From NCBI GenBank assembly GCA_001599815.1, contig BCIA01000002.1, forward strand, positions 5,863,626-5,927,625: 64,000 bases of DNA, written 5' to 3'. A model generated the notes under the pieces. That model saw only the letters and a program-made list of their open reading frames with translations, had not been told where the DNA came from and did not search any database. Shown piece after piece: positions 10,666-22,773 of this stretch. Position numbers and translations under genes: made by a program. The stretch is from Furcasterigmium furcatum (Eukaryota; Ascomycota; Sordariomycetes; Glomerellales; Plectosphaerellaceae). Within the stretch, counting starts at the first letter, position 1, and the number at the start of each line of letters is the position of its first letter.

Positions 10666-13600
10666 CTAAGTCCATGCCTGCCTGTCGATTCCTTTCCCCT
10701 CCTGGTTAACTTCTGTCGTTGGACTTGGTGCCTCATCATTGAGGTCATTTGTGTTGTCGTCCAGCCATCCCGAAAAGTCATCGTCGTCATCCTGGATCGA
10801 GCTGACCGGCCGTGCCTCGATCGGACTGACCGGTCGCGCTTCTTCTATCAGGCTATCGGGGGCGCTTCTTGAAAGGCTTTCTGGGTGACCAGTGTCCTCG
10901 AGAACGTCATCCACGGGTGGCGTGGTATCTACTTGCGCACGTCTGGCCAGAGGAGACCCGTTTGGGACATTCGCGCCCTCGAAGTCGTCTTCGATGGTTG
11001 TCTGGACGCTGGGATAGGTGTACTGCCGCACGCTCTCGTCCAATGGAGTCGTTGGTTCGGAATCCAAGGGTGCCTCGACAACGAGCATATTGTGGTCCTC
11101 GTTGTCTGGCTCACTACTCTTACTTCCTCGATGTCTTCGTGTAGGCAGAGGAGGCGGAAGTGACTCGGTTTGACTTCTCGAGCTGTCCTCGGAAGCGTGT
11201 CTTTCAGGCAACGGAGGCGGAGCCACAGGTTTGCGTTTGGGCGGGACAGGAATGGCCGTCACCTTCGAGTTCTTGTCAGGCCTAGGCAGCGGGGTGCCAG
11301 GGGGCGGCAGGGGCCTTCCGCGACCCATGGGTTTGTTGAGGTCCAGGGGAGGCTCGGAATCCGCCGAAGTGTTGAAGCCCTCTCTTCGCTTTTGTATGGC
11401 GTTCCAGCCCCACTGACGAGCTTGTGTGGTGGCATTGGCAATGGCGGCCAGGGTGTTCCGCTTTTGACTTGGATCTCCATTTGCTGTCGTGCTCGCGGCA
11501 GAGCCCCCCGTCTCTTCTCTCCGGAGGAAGAATCCCTTTGAGATGGAACCAGTATTGCTCCGCAGAGACCCGGTGTTGCTTCTGACCGAGCCCATGAACG
11601 AAGGGGAAGATGGTGTAGAGTCGTTACCTTCCTCCTGCGTGGCAGATTCAGTGGACGATGCTGTCGCTCGCCTGGGCTGCGCCATGGGCGTCTTGTCAGC
11701 GTCCCTCTCGCTGTCGGTCCCCTCTCCGGAAGATAAAGGCACGTTGCCTTGAGCTACTGAGGCTGGCCTGCTCGGAGTGTCGGCTGGCGTGTGAAGTGGA
11801 GAGCTCCGCACCGACAGCGCCGCCATCATGTGCGACGCATGGTCTGGCGGTGAGGATGACGGCTTGAATACGTCTGCGTGTGCTGGGTCTGTGCCAACAA
11901 CGGGATCCGAGGTGCCCGAAAGTGAGTGGGATCTCAGAGTACGTGGCGGAAGGGAGGTAGTCGAGGACCGGGGACTGATACCAGTCGAAGTGCCCGCCAT
12001 ACCGTTTTCAGGCATTCTGTTGGCGAGCTTCCTACCCAACAAGCCGGTTGGAGGGACATTGTCGGCCAGCGGTGCGCTGAGACTCTTCTCCATAGGCCGG
12101 AGCTCTTCATGGCCCTCCGAGTCTACCTCGAGGCGCTCAGTGGTGTCCACGTCGCCCTCCTGAGCGGCCTGCGCCGAGTAATCCTTAGGAGCAGCCACGG
12201 CGTCGTCGCCTTCCCAGATNCCCCCCCGCCATTGCTTATGCTCCGTGTGGAAGAAGGGAATGTCGTCCCAAAAGGGCTGTACCAACGTCTCGGCAAAGAC
12301 CTCCTTGATCCGGTTCTCGATCTGGCGGAGAATGAGGGTATATGTGATCTGTCTGGAGCTCACGATGGGCTCAATAGTCATTTCCATCTTGGGCATGGTC
12401 TGGAATGAGAACCACACTCGGTTGCTTGGGGGCGGTTTAATCTTGAAAAGGACGTGGCCCTCGAGTTTCTTGAGCACGACAGACAAGACCATGTTGACCT
12501 CGCGAACCTTGAATCTTGTGCCCAGGTCGAGCCGGGCCGTGGCGGCCACTTCAAGACGGAAATTGCCATTATACTTGACGTCGGCTTCCATAGTGCACTC
12601 GCCTTCGATATTGAGATCCTTGTGTCGTGGATTCAGCAGCACGGGAGCCGAATCGCCCGTGTCGATCTTGCGAATGGACACGTCAGCGAGGAAGGAAGGC
12701 TTCTTCACGCGCGAGATCTTCTTAGTGAGCTTCTCGCGGATAAAATGTTCCAGATCGGCTGACCTGTACAGGCTCAGGAAGATACGGCCGATCATGGCAT
12801 TCAGCCACCGAGTCTGCACATGTTCCTCTGTCGAGTGCAACTTCTGCACAAGCGAGATAATGTTCTTGACTTCGAACTGCTTCGGCTTCGGCGGCGTGTT
12901 GTCGAAGTCGAAGTATTGCCCCTGGTTACGAATCATGGCGAAGTAAAAGTCTTCCTTTGCCGAGCTGTCTTCCGAGAAGAGGTAGAACGGTTTGGAAAGC
13001 CGGGTGTCGCGGCCAGGCTCGGAGCCCTCGCGGCGCCGGGTCAGGCGGAGAGCGTTACGCTTGATGAAGAGCTCGCCTTCGGGGGTGACATCGCCTCCCG
13101 AGTATATGCTGATATCGTGGTGTGCCAGGGAGACAACGTGGCGGACCTCGAGTTGCTCCTCATCATCGAAGAGCATCAGGTGGCCGTGCCTGGGGACGGG
13201 ACGTGTCAGCACGAATACGTGGCAGGCCGGGTAGCTTGATGCAAACGAACCTTAGGACAACATAGAAGACGTTGCCGGCGTTCCTCGGCCTCTGGTTCTG
13301 GGGGTTCTTGTTCTCCAGTGGTCCAGACTGGGGCTTCCTGTCAAAGATGCTGCGGTACATGGTCTGGTATACGCTCTGGCTAGGCGCAGCGACAGTCGTG
13401 GGCCCTACAGGAGTTGCCCGCTCGATAGGTTTGGCGTTGATGCCCATGGGGACGTATTCACGACAGACGGCAAAGTAGCCGGCAGCCGACTCGTTGTCTT
13501 GGGCAGGCCGCGGCTTGTCCTGGGCGCCACCACCCTCGGCATCGCTCTGCTCGGCCCTGGCCTTCTCTAGGGCGGTCGTGTCATCATCGGGCTGGACGAT

Positions 13601-13750
13601 GCTCTCGTCTGCAGACGGGCTGGCCGGCTCGGTGTCCTCGCGAGATGGTAGGGTCCAGTGTGCGTGCGAGAGGACGACGACGACGACAAGCGGTATGAAG
13701 GTCAGCCCGCCGAGGAGGTAGACAAACAGGAACGTTGCCCACGACCCCAT
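10666..13750 (-). CDS. NVJ2: SMP-domain and PH-domain lipid-transfer protein of ER contact sites (Nvj2/TEX2 type)
   Basis: Exons 13750-13251 and 13189-10666, separated by a 61-bp intron; 1007 aa. Residues 6-28 are a membrane anchor (FLFVYLLGGLTFIPLVVVVV). A PH-like region (about 165-280, HGHLMLFDDEEQLEVRHVV) follows. The SMP domain (about 285-480) has the family segment WLNAMIGRIFLSLYRS, a beta-rich middle and ends FWDDIPFF. The rest is long, Ser/Pro/acidic and probably disordered, ending in an Asp-rich tail. The yeast homologue Nvj2 and animal TEX2 sit in the ER and move lipids, including ceramide, at membrane contact sites. The assembly has one undetermined base at 12220 (residue about 490) in a C-run, but the frame continues on both sides. 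TEX2 is a recurrent neighbour of the fungal MAT region, which supports the call. Confidence 0.9.
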
Positions 13751-14406
13751 GGCGCCGTCCGCAGCTTCGTTGCTGCTACCAGTCTCTGGGGGTATCCGTT
13801 GAGCTCGTTGACGGCATCGGTTGGGTCTCGGATGGGCTGGGAGCGGCTTCGGGGCGGTCGAATGGGTAGGCGGGAGATGCGCAAGACGGACGAGGCGATT
13901 CACGAGTATTACGAGAGACGGACGGAGTGGCTAAAACAAAGACGAGCGAGCAACGGTGATGGATAATGGACGGCGCGCAGGCGGGTGGTGACTGAGATGG
14001 AACCAAGCGAAGGGAACGTGGAAGGGAAGGATTACTCGGCGCGCGCCTCCGAGACAATCAAGTGACCTACTGCAGCTGGAAGGTACCGACGTCCCGTACC
14101 TCCCCACCAAGTTGTCTGACCGAAAGGTGAGGTGGGATGGGGAAGCTTTGCTGGCTTCTTACGTCAGGGTCCAATGAGGAGCTCCAGCTCCGTCATGTGA
14201 TTCGCTGGGCGACTTGGGCCGAGGTGGCGCTAAACTACGGGAGCTTCAGGTCCAGTGTCCACACTCATTCACATCCCGACCCACAAGCGACGGGATGCTC
14301 AAGATGTCCAATATCAACCATGGACGTCTCTCTCCAGACAATGCAGCTCATAACCCAAGACTCCCCTCCCAAACCGTTCATAGAATTGTGCATGCTCGTA
14401 ACATCT
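13751..14406. other. Spacer between REV3 3' end and NVJ2 start
   Basis: No gene seen. Both flanking genes read leftward, so this holds the REV3 terminator side and the NVJ2 promoter. In minus-strand sense the 200 bases upstream of the NVJ2 ATG are rich in CT. Confidence 0.45.
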
Positions 14407-17400
14407 TCACCACTCCAAAGCAGCCTTCGCAGCTTCAGCTCCAAGCTCCTTGATCAGAGGCTCCAGGATGCCCCTCTCCGCCCCCAGCCTGGTCCTCTGC
14501 TTGACGCGCGAGTAGAACACGGGACAGTCCTTGCTGTCGCAAGGGATATCGTCCAAGTGCGGCATCCCCGCGCAGCTCCGGCATACGCCCATCACATCCC
14601 GATACTTCTTCTCCTCGCGACTGAGACGGGTCTGCAGCGCCAGCACGCTCGTGGACGCGTCTTCCCTGCATCGGGCGCAGAGGGTGCCCTCGACTTTCAT
14701 CTTGACATCGCAGACCATGCAAGACGCTGACTTCATGTAGCTCTCGAGCGTCTTCTTCATGACGCTCCCGCCCAGGCCGGAAATGGCGGCGGCGGCGCTG
14801 ATAGCAGTGCCCGGGTTGTGTTCGAGGCGCCTGATGCGGTGGACCTTGGGCATCTCGTCGTACCACTGGCGCACGTTGGCACCGACGAGGTTGAATATAC
14901 GCTCGAGTGGCGGAATGAGATTCTTCGAGATGTAGTACTCGGCATCGAGCTGGCTGTGCGAATCATTGAGGAGGTCTTCGGGAGTGACACACCGATCGAT
15001 GAGACGGGCCCCTGGTGCGCCAGTGACAACGACGTATGGGACTCGCTCGCCGTATTGAGGCTCGGCACGGGCATCCTCCAGCATCCGCTTCGTGCTGATG
15101 AGAGCACCGGGCGGCGGAGCGCCCTTGTCGCTGTACGAGCCAAGTTTGACCTCTTTTGCGAAACAGAAATCCTGGACCGACACGGCGCCGCTCATGATCT
15201 TCTCGCATTGAGATTGGAAGTACGCCTTGATCTGGCTGAGATCGGCCGTCTCAAAGAGGAGTTTGAGGGCCTTCTCTTCGATCTTCTGCTCTGCGGGAGT
15301 GCCGTCGCGTCGCACGGTTTCGATGCCCTTCGCATCAAAATCAGGTGTCACCTGGTCTCTGCTCTCGTACTTGTACCCCACGTAGCGCTTCTTCGCCAGA
15401 AGCACGCAAGGGTGGTATACCTTCTCAAACTTGAGCTTGATCGGCCGTGGATTCATATCCGTGATCGCCTTTGCTATCTCGTTACCAATGTCGAAGGCCT
15501 GATCACGCGTACGACCCTTCAGGTAGACAAACAGGCTGTCTGTGTCTCCGTAGACGACCTCGGCGCCCCAGCGTTCCTGCGAGTGGATGAAGGCAATTGC
15601 ACGTTCCAGAGTTTCGCGGCCAGTTTGGACAATGCTGTCGGCGATCTCAGAGCAAGGCATCCGTCCGGAGAAAGATGCCGAGGTGTATCCGTACGTCACG
15701 TTGGCCAGAAGCTTCAGCGCAAGTTGCCGGTTGTTGAGAAGCTGCTGCAATGTCTTGTCATCCTTGTCTTGCTTCATCCCACTCTTGACCATGACGCGGG
15801 TCTCCAATATTTCCGTGAGCATCTTGGCGAGAAGAGACTTGCGAATCTCGGCCCTGACGTACATCATGCCGTTTGGCGTGATGTTGATGTGATCTTTGAG
15901 GAGCTCGAGGAGTCTCTCGTGTCTCTTGTACTCGGTGAATCCCATCTTGTTCATGCCGCGCCAGTTAACGATGCGACCCAGAAAGGTCGAGTAACAGAGG
16001 TTGTAGGCGATCATGACGCTGGGGTACAGACTCTGGAAATCAAGCACCAGAAGGGGGCTGTTGTAGAATGCGCTCTGAGGCTCCATGACAAGTGGCAGGC
16101 ACTCGAGGGCATTTTGTCCGCCGACTTGCTTTCGGCTGGGTGAGACAAGCATGAAGTTTTCGGGCTTGGCAATCCTGAACATGATGGACTCGACCTTGAA
16201 TTGAGAACCGCGTGAGAAGACGGAGAAGAAGTCGACGCCAAGGAGGCGTGCTTGCTCGCTCGTTCTTGGGATCAGCTCGTTAGCTTCTAGGATCTCGATG
16301 TTGAGCCTGGTCCGCGTCAAGTAGTATCGCAGCAGCTTGCTCAAGTCCCGCAGTCTGCCGTCCCGATACCAGTCTGTGAGCGTCCTCCAGGAGTAATGCG
16401 GAATGCGACGATGCAGGAGGTGCCAAGCCACGTTCTCCATGGTGTATTGGAGAAGGTTGAGCTCGCCGCGCATGGCCCTCCACACGTTGATCATGTGTCT
16501 GCCGGTGACTCGAATCGTGGATGTCGTATTGAAGCCCCAGCGGTCGTTGTCCTTTCCCATCCTCCCATGTGCATTCGCCTTCACGCGGGAGAATTCGTCG
16601 CAAAGATCGTAGTCGTACTTGAGTCGGGCCCTTTCGATCAGATAGCCCCAAGAGCTTCCATGAACTTCATAGCCAGTTAATATGTCGGGATCATGAGTTC
16701 TCACAATCTCCACCATTCGAACCATTAGAGCCAGCTCGTCGGGCTCTTCGAGAACTTCTGCAGAGGTTTGTTTTCGGATTCTGTTGGCGACCTGTCCATC
16801 GGTGGAGAGAACAACGACACCCATAACCAGATCCCCAGTAGCTCCTTGGCTGGTACTCGCTGTGCCGTCGGCTTGGATGGACCAGAAAATGCATTGCACT
16901 TCGTCCTCATCCGGGTTTGGTACCAGCCTTCCTCTGGAGTTGACGTGTATCTCCAGGCTCAGTGTGCTCATGTACTGCGCCTCGTGTTTGACGCTTGTGG
17001 ACTTCTTCTTCGGAGAATACTTGAACCCATGCCTGTTCTTCGGTGTCGGTCCTTCAATTTGGGAAAGGCACCGTTTGCGACCAGAGCTGTGAAGCGGTTT
17101 CGTGGGAGACGAGGAGATAGGTCCGGCGTTCACCTTGGATTGCTCTCTTGACCACCAATTGGCCACCTCCTTATATGTGGGCGGAGGGAGTGCGATCTCC
17201 CAGGTCCGGAACGAGCACCTGGCGTTGCTCCTATCAGGTGCATTGGCATCAGTTGCCATATCAGGTCCGACATCAACCTCCAAGCCTTTGCACGCTGCCG
17301 ATGTGCCAGTCGAATCGAAACTCGGTAGGTAGGCACACGTATTGCTCTTCAGACGAAACTCTCTGCCCGCGTACTCTCGAGGACGAAGAGGAACATCTTT

Positions 17401-19678
17401 CTCGTCGCTGTAATAAGCATCCTGGTAGATCACGTCTGGAGTCTGGAGACTTTGCAGCGAAGATAGAACATCTGGTCTTGATGGCGGCAAACCTGCAGCA
17501 AGGACTTGTTTGCCGGCGGAGAGGGCAGCGAGTGCTCCTTGTGCTTGCCTGAGTCTTGTTGCGGGATCCGCATCGGACATCGCGGCAAGATTCTTGCTCA
17601 ATCCTGACGAGCTAGTCGTGTCGCTGATGATGACAACAGTCGGATCAAAAGTCAGATTTTTGATGGGTTGCGCCTTTGCCAGCGGAGTTGAAAGGCCCGT
17701 ATCGCCTTTCCCAACCTTGTCATGGCAAGTCGGGGTCTTCGTGGACCTGGGATCGTCCTGGCTCTTGACGGTGGGAAAGTTCAATGTCTGATTAGTATCA
17801 TTCGGTTTCGGAGCTCCGAGCTGCTCTCTTGACTTTGCCTGGGAAGTTTGAGGGACATTGTGCGCTGTCGATTTGGGTGTGAGCTGCGCGTCGGGCATAT
17901 CCAAAGGGGCCGTCTCCCGTTTTTGGAACTCGTGAGTGAGACCTGCAGGCTGGCTTGCTGTATCCAATCTCGGCTTCTTGACGAGACGTTTCTCCGAAGG
18001 TAATGATGCGGATCTTTTCAGCGTAGGAACTTCGATGTGTGAGAGCTTCAGATGGCCTCTGTTTCTGCTGATCAGACCTGTCTCCTCTGCGGCGTCGAGC
18101 AGCTCTTCATGTAGTGGCATCTGAGGCGCGCCGCCGGACCTCAGTTGACTCACAGATATCCCAGCAAAAGCCGTGAGCGCTGGGTGGGTAGCCAACCCAT
18201 TGACGGTGACCTTCGCAGGCCCGGAAGTCGCGTGGGCAATTGAGTTTGGTCGGTCCTCGCGGCGCTCACTGCCCTCGAACTTCTGGCCAGCGGATGTCGG
18301 AGCCATGCGATGAGCCTCGCAGGCGGCAATGGTCGTTGCTTCCCCGTCTTCGTCCTGCCCAGGAAGGAATTCCTCATCCGAATCTCTAAGAAAAGAGCCC
18401 AGTTCCATCTCATCGACATTCAAGATCCCCTGCTCGTCGACTTCGATGCTGCTCGCTGGATTCGGGTCGAGGATGGGTGCTTTCCCCGACAAACCTAACA
18501 CCGGCATGAGGCTCGTCGGATAGAGATCTTCGACTGACTCCAGAGCTGTTTGCACATCAGACCCAAAAGGGTCATTGTACGCGAGTTCGTCGTATGTCGG
18601 CACCGCGTCGACACTTTTCTCAGCTGCAATCAACCTCCCCACCTCTTCACGGTACTCCTCTTCATGAATCCAACCCTGGTTCTGAGTCCCTCGAGGATCG
18701 GCAGACATGGAAATCAGAGCTTCAGCTGGAAAAGGGCTAGTGCCGGGTGCCGCAACTGGCATCTTCATCTTCCGACGCCTTGTCTCGTCCTTCCATAAGC
18801 CAGCCATGCTGTAGACAAGCTTCACGTCACTAGGCACAGGATACAGTCGTTCCCCAAAGTCGTGATGAAGGCGGCGCTCTTTCACCATCTTGCGGTTGAC
18901 AATGTCTTGAACGCAGATATCCACCTCGATTGAGCAGTGGCTGACTCGAGGAAGGCCGAAGTCGTTGGTGATATGGTCGGCAGGGATAGAACGATCGTGC
19001 CAGAGATGCTGCGAGTTGCCCTCCACTGCTCGCGGTGGGACTGGGGCTCTGAAGAAAGTCTTCGCTGCATCCAAGTAGGCACATCCGTAGAGGTTGTAGT
19101 CCGTCATGAACTGCAGCAGATACTGGAGGTGCGCCTCGTATGGCTGGAACCTGCGCTTCATGATGACACCCTGCTGCAGCAGGTCGGCCAGCCTCGTCAT
19201 GACAATGGGGCTGAACATGTAGATCTTGAGAAAGAATCTATATCCCACGTGGAAGCCGTAGAACGGAATGCCCTTGACCAGGGTGATCCGGGCAACGTAT
19301 TTCCCACTGTCGCTGTACTGGTCACGTCGGTAGCTCACGGACAATGCGTGATCAATCGACAGGTGAAGCCGGTAGATGAATGCGCCAACTACCCGGGTCA
19401 GTCCGGAATCCCGCAATTGATACAACATGCCATCATCTCTCACCTTCGTCCTGGTCAAGCTTGCCATCATACTCGATGTACATATACGGGAAGGCGCCAT
19501 GGATGTGAGCGCAAACCTTTTGACCCGTTTCCGTCGAGCCAAATATCCGGATCACGGGGACGTTGGGTCCTTTGCTGGCCTGGGAGGGTCTGACATCGTT
19601 CCTGAGTCGAGGGTCGTAACGCGTCGCGGGTGTCTGGTAGTGATCGATACAGTTCAACCTCACTCTGAAGATTTCCAT
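14407..19678 (-). CDS. REV3: DNA polymerase zeta catalytic subunit
   Basis: Exons 19678-19444 and 19388-14407; a 55-bp intron ending CTGACCCGGGTAG splits a Val codon; 1738 aa. The N-terminus MEIFRVRLNCIDHYQ and ETGQKVCAHIHGAFPYMYIE is the conserved family-B REV3 N-terminal domain. A long poorly conserved middle (about 280-900) follows. The polymerase domain has motif A DFQSLYPSVM (about 1195), motif B KLLANVTYGYTSASFSGRM and motif C YGDTDSLFV (about 1358). The C-terminal Cys-rich module (CMVCDVKMKVEGTLCARC, then CRSC..CDSKDC) carries the zinc and iron-sulfur sites that bind accessory subunits. The enzyme extends past DNA lesions in error-prone translesion synthesis in the nucleus. The start lies 366 bp from the divergent SLU7 start. 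All catalytic motifs are intact. Confidence 0.97.
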
Positions 19679-20044
19679 AGTGGAAGTGTGGAAGAAATTT
19701 CAAGGAGGGCGAGACTTTGGAAGGATGGTGAGCTGCATGGTGACTGATGGGAGGTGAGGTGACAATGCGATGCGATGTTGTTTCCTTGCGCGTTCCTCCG
19801 GCTGTGAGGGCCATGAGGCACGAGCAAGTGGACGCCTGGACATCGCCGAAACATCGCGCGGTCATGTGACCGGGGTGGATGATAAAAGGTGGGGCCCAAC
19901 TGACTCTTATCTAATCACATGGAGTCTTTCTTCGACAACCATCACCAACCAAGGACCTCGTGTTGACAGTCGCAACGCTCGCTGTACTTTTCTACCAGAG
20001 GCTCCTGTAGACGGAATCTAGTACTACATTACAACATCGTCACA
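19679..20044. promoter_or_regulatory. Shared divergent promoter region of REV3 and SLU7
   Basis: 366 bp between the two start codons, with REV3 reading left and SLU7 reading right. No canonical TATA box is obvious. The SLU7 ATG is preceded by CGTCACA. Confidence 0.5.
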
Positions 20045-21463
20045 ATGCCGCCTCCTCCGCCCCGTCGGCCCGATCCAAAAGCCTCCACCTCCAGCACCAC
20101 TGGAACTGGAGCTGGCGCCGCCTCCAAGGAGGAGAACATCTACATCCCCTCTTTCATCAGTAAACGGCCTTTCTATGCCGGAGAGGAAGGCGATCAGACC
20201 GACTATCTCGAGCATCAGCGTCTCCAAAAGAAGAAGGAGCAGTCGCAATGGTACGACCGTGGCAGGAAGGCCGGGCCCGCCGCCACCAAGTATCGGAAGG
20301 GTGCCTGCGAAAACTGCGGCGCCATGACGCATAAGGCCAAAGACTGCCTCAGCCGACCACGCGCGAAAGGTGCAAAGTACACCGGGAAAGATATCCAGGC
20401 GGATGAGGTGGTTCAAGATGTCTCGCTTGGGTGGGATGCCAAGCGCGATCGTTGGAACGGCTACGACTCTAAAGAGTACCGCAACGTGGTGGAGGATTTC
20501 AACCAGATGGAGGACCTGCGGAAGATGGCCAAGGCCAAGGACGGCGAAGATGAGGAGAAGGATGAAGGCGACAAATACGCCGAAGAGAACGACATGAGCA
20601 AACACCAGAGCACCGCCACGCGGCAACTGCGGTTGCGGGAGGACACGGCCAAGTACCTCCTGAACCTGGACCTCGACTCGGCAAAATACGACCCGAAAAC
20701 AAGATCCCTCGTTGACGGCGGCGCGACACTCGACAAAGCGTCCAACCTGTTCGCAGAAGAGGGGTTCATGCGCGCCTCAGGAGATGCGGCTGAGTTCGAG
20801 CGGGCACAGAACCTGGCCTGGGAAACACAGGAGAAGACGGGCGACACGAGTCAGCATCTCCAGGCAAATCCCACTGCAGGAGAATTCTATCGCAAGAAGG
20901 CGAAGGAAGAGGCGGAGCAGAAGCGCGCCGAGAAGGAGAGGAAGCTACGGGAGATGTATGGCGATGACTCCAAGTACCGGATGCCGGCGGACGTCAAGAA
21001 GATGGTCACAGAGTCAGAGCGGTATGTCGAGTACGACGAGAGTGGCCTCATCAAGGGGGCGCCGAAGGATGTGGGCAAGTCCAAATACGCCGAGGACGTC
21101 TTCGTCAACAACCACACCTCAGTCTGGGGCAGCTGGTGGTCTGATTTTCGATGGGGCTATGCGTGCTGCCACTCTTCTGTCAAGAACAGCTACTGTACTG
21201 GCGAGGAAGGCAAGAGTGCTTTTGAGGCATCAGAACGGCAGCGGACAGGCCTCAGCCTGACGGACGGCGCTGAACAGCGTGAGGCACCGGAGAGGACGGA
21301 GAAGCAGAAAGACACGGCGGAACAGCAGGCGGCGAAGAAGCGGACGAGGGAAGAGATGATGAGTGGGATAACAGAGGCAGAGCTCGACGAGTACAGGAGG
21401 AAGCGGACGGCAGCGAACGACCCCATGGCCCAGATGTTGGGTAAAGACGAGCTCATTTCCTGA
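20045..21463 (+). CDS. SLU7: Pre-mRNA splicing factor SLU7
   Basis: Single-exon gene, 472 aa. After a Pro/Thr/Ser-rich start, the family block ENIYIPSFISKRPFYAGEE appears, then a CCHC zinc knuckle (CENCGAMTHKAKDC, about residues 82-95). Further family segments are SLGWDAKRDRWNGYD, the acidic stretch after it, YLLNLDLDSAKYDPKTRS, and near residue 355 NNHTSVWGSWWSDFRWGYAC with ..CCHSS.. The C-terminus is Lys/Glu-rich. SLU7 acts in the second step of splicing in the nucleus, helping choose the 3' splice site. Its length agrees with fungal homologues. It is one of the conserved genes on the SLA2 side of the MAT region. Confidence 0.96.
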   Translation: MPPPPPRRPDPKASTSSTTGTGAGAASKEENIYIPSFISKRPFYAGEEGDQTDYLEHQRLQKKKEQSQWYDRGRKAGPAATKYRKGACENCGAMTHKAKDCLSRPRAKGAKYTGKDIQADEVVQDVSLGWDAKRDRWNGYDSKEYRNVVEDFNQMEDLRKMAKAKDGEDEEKDEGDKYAEENDMSKHQSTATRQLRLREDTAKYLLNLDLDSAKYDPKTRSLVDGGATLDKASNLFAEEGFMRASGDAAEFERAQNLAWETQEKTGDTSQHLQANPTAGEFYRKKAKEEAEQKRAEKERKLREMYGDDSKYRMPADVKKMVTESERYVEYDESGLIKGAPKDVGKSKYAEDVFVNNHTSVWGSWWSDFRWGYACCHSSVKNSYCTGEEGKSAFEASERQRTGLSLTDGAEQREAPERTEKQKDTAEQQAAKKRTREEMMSGITEAELDEYRRKRTAANDPMAQMLGKDELIS

Positions 21464-21715
21464 GCTGGGCATGGATGATAGACCAAAATAATAATAAGAT
21501 ACCCCGCGGTCGAAGCACAGGCGCACTGTTTACAGTCAAGTGGGATCCGAAGCGAAGCACGGTTGATTGTGGGAACTAAGACTTGTTCTTCATGAGGTCA
21601 TGCCATTGAACCTATGGCTAACGCCTTGAGTATGAACCGCCCAAAGTCCACAATTGGTATTTCCCAGTCCGACCAGTTTTGATAAATCACCCAGAGCCGA
21701 AAAGAGACGATGCTT

Positions 21716-22518
21716 TTACTCCTCATCCTCCTCCTCCTCGCCGTCGCCGCCGTCACCGGCGGACTTGGCCTTCTTCCTGCGGAGACGGCCGGGGCGGCCA
21801 CCACCGAAAGCGGAGGTGAGGGCGAAGTCGATGTGCTTCTGGGAGTCGAGACGGACGATGAAGGAAGGCACGTTGACGATCTGCTTGCCGACGCGGATGT
21901 GGCGCTGACGGATCAGAACACGGGCGTGGTGGATGGACTTGGCGAGGCCGAGCTTGTAGACACAGGTCTGGAGGCGACGCTCAAGGAAATCCTCGACCTT
22001 GAGGGCAAGGACGTAATCGAGCTTCATGCGGGACTCGTCGAGGACACCGACACGGACGAGACGGCGAATGAGGGCATTGCCCTCGAAGAGACGCTTGGGG
22101 TCCTTCTCGTCGAGGGTAAGAAGCTGACTGTGGGAGAGGTTAGCGCGCGGGCCCAGCGAGGACGGCGAGAGTCTCCAGGCAGACATACCGGGCAGCACGA
22201 CGAATCTTGGACAGAGTAAGCTGGACGCGCCAGACCTCACGCTTGTTGCGGAGACCGTACTCGCCAACGAGCTTCAGCTCGGAGTCCCTGGAATCCCGAT
22301 ATCAGTTTTGGAGTTCACACGACGTAAACAAGAGTCAAGCTCTGTTCAGTGGCCGGGAAGAACGCACAGTCGGGCGGCCTCGAAGGGGCGACGAGGGACA
22401 CGCGAGGTCTTGGAGTACGAGAGACTGCGACAGATTCATTAGTACATTGCTGCAGAAAGAAGATGATGCGAGTCGCAAGTAGAGCAGGCGACGCATTGGG
22501 TGTTACTCACGGAGCCAT
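21716..22518 (-). CDS. RPS9: 40S ribosomal protein S9 (uS4)
   Basis: Four exons: 22518-22511 (only 8 bp, ATGGCTCC), 22424-22368, 22287-22189 and 22127-21716; 191 aa, the normal length for uS4. Spliced sequence includes MAPLSYSKTSRVPRRPFE, LKLVGEYGLRNKREVWRV and the S4 RNA-binding region YKLGLAKSIHHARVLIRQ, ending in an acidic tail. It is a primary rRNA-binding protein of the small subunit and part of the decoding-site environment. It is divergent from RPL21 with 255 bp between start codons. The tiny first exon followed by introns is usual for fungal ribosomal protein genes. Confidence 0.96.
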
Positions 22519-22773
22519 CTTGTCGGTACCGGTGTCGTTGTTGGTGAAGCTTCAACAGAGATGGATGGTTGCGAAAAAGAGGTGACCAAATTTCAAAAAG
22601 GTTTGTGGGAGAAATTAGTGGGTCATTTGTGATTATGTAAGCGCGTGTCGGGACCAATCATTGGAGACGTCCTGTTCGGCTCCTTTGGTTTTTTTGCGCC
22701 CACAGAATTTATCCCCAGCTCATCGCATCTTCAACCACCTCACGATCAAAGACGTCGACCAAACACCGCCAAA
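22519..22773. promoter_or_regulatory. Bidirectional ribosomal-protein promoter with palindromic CCAAT and GACGTC
   Basis: 255 bp separate the RPS9 and RPL21 start codons. Near the middle, 22654-22664 reads CCAATCATTGG, an inverted pair of CCAAT boxes, followed at 22666-22671 by the palindrome GACGTC. A second GACGTC lies at about 22751 in the RPL21 leader. The layout suggests a shared promoter giving matched expression; binding by any factor is inference. Confidence 0.55.

Noticed and set aside
14818..16143. 441-codon plus-strand open frame
   Set aside because: Antisense to the REV3 polymerase domain, whose catalytic motifs are intact on the other strand.
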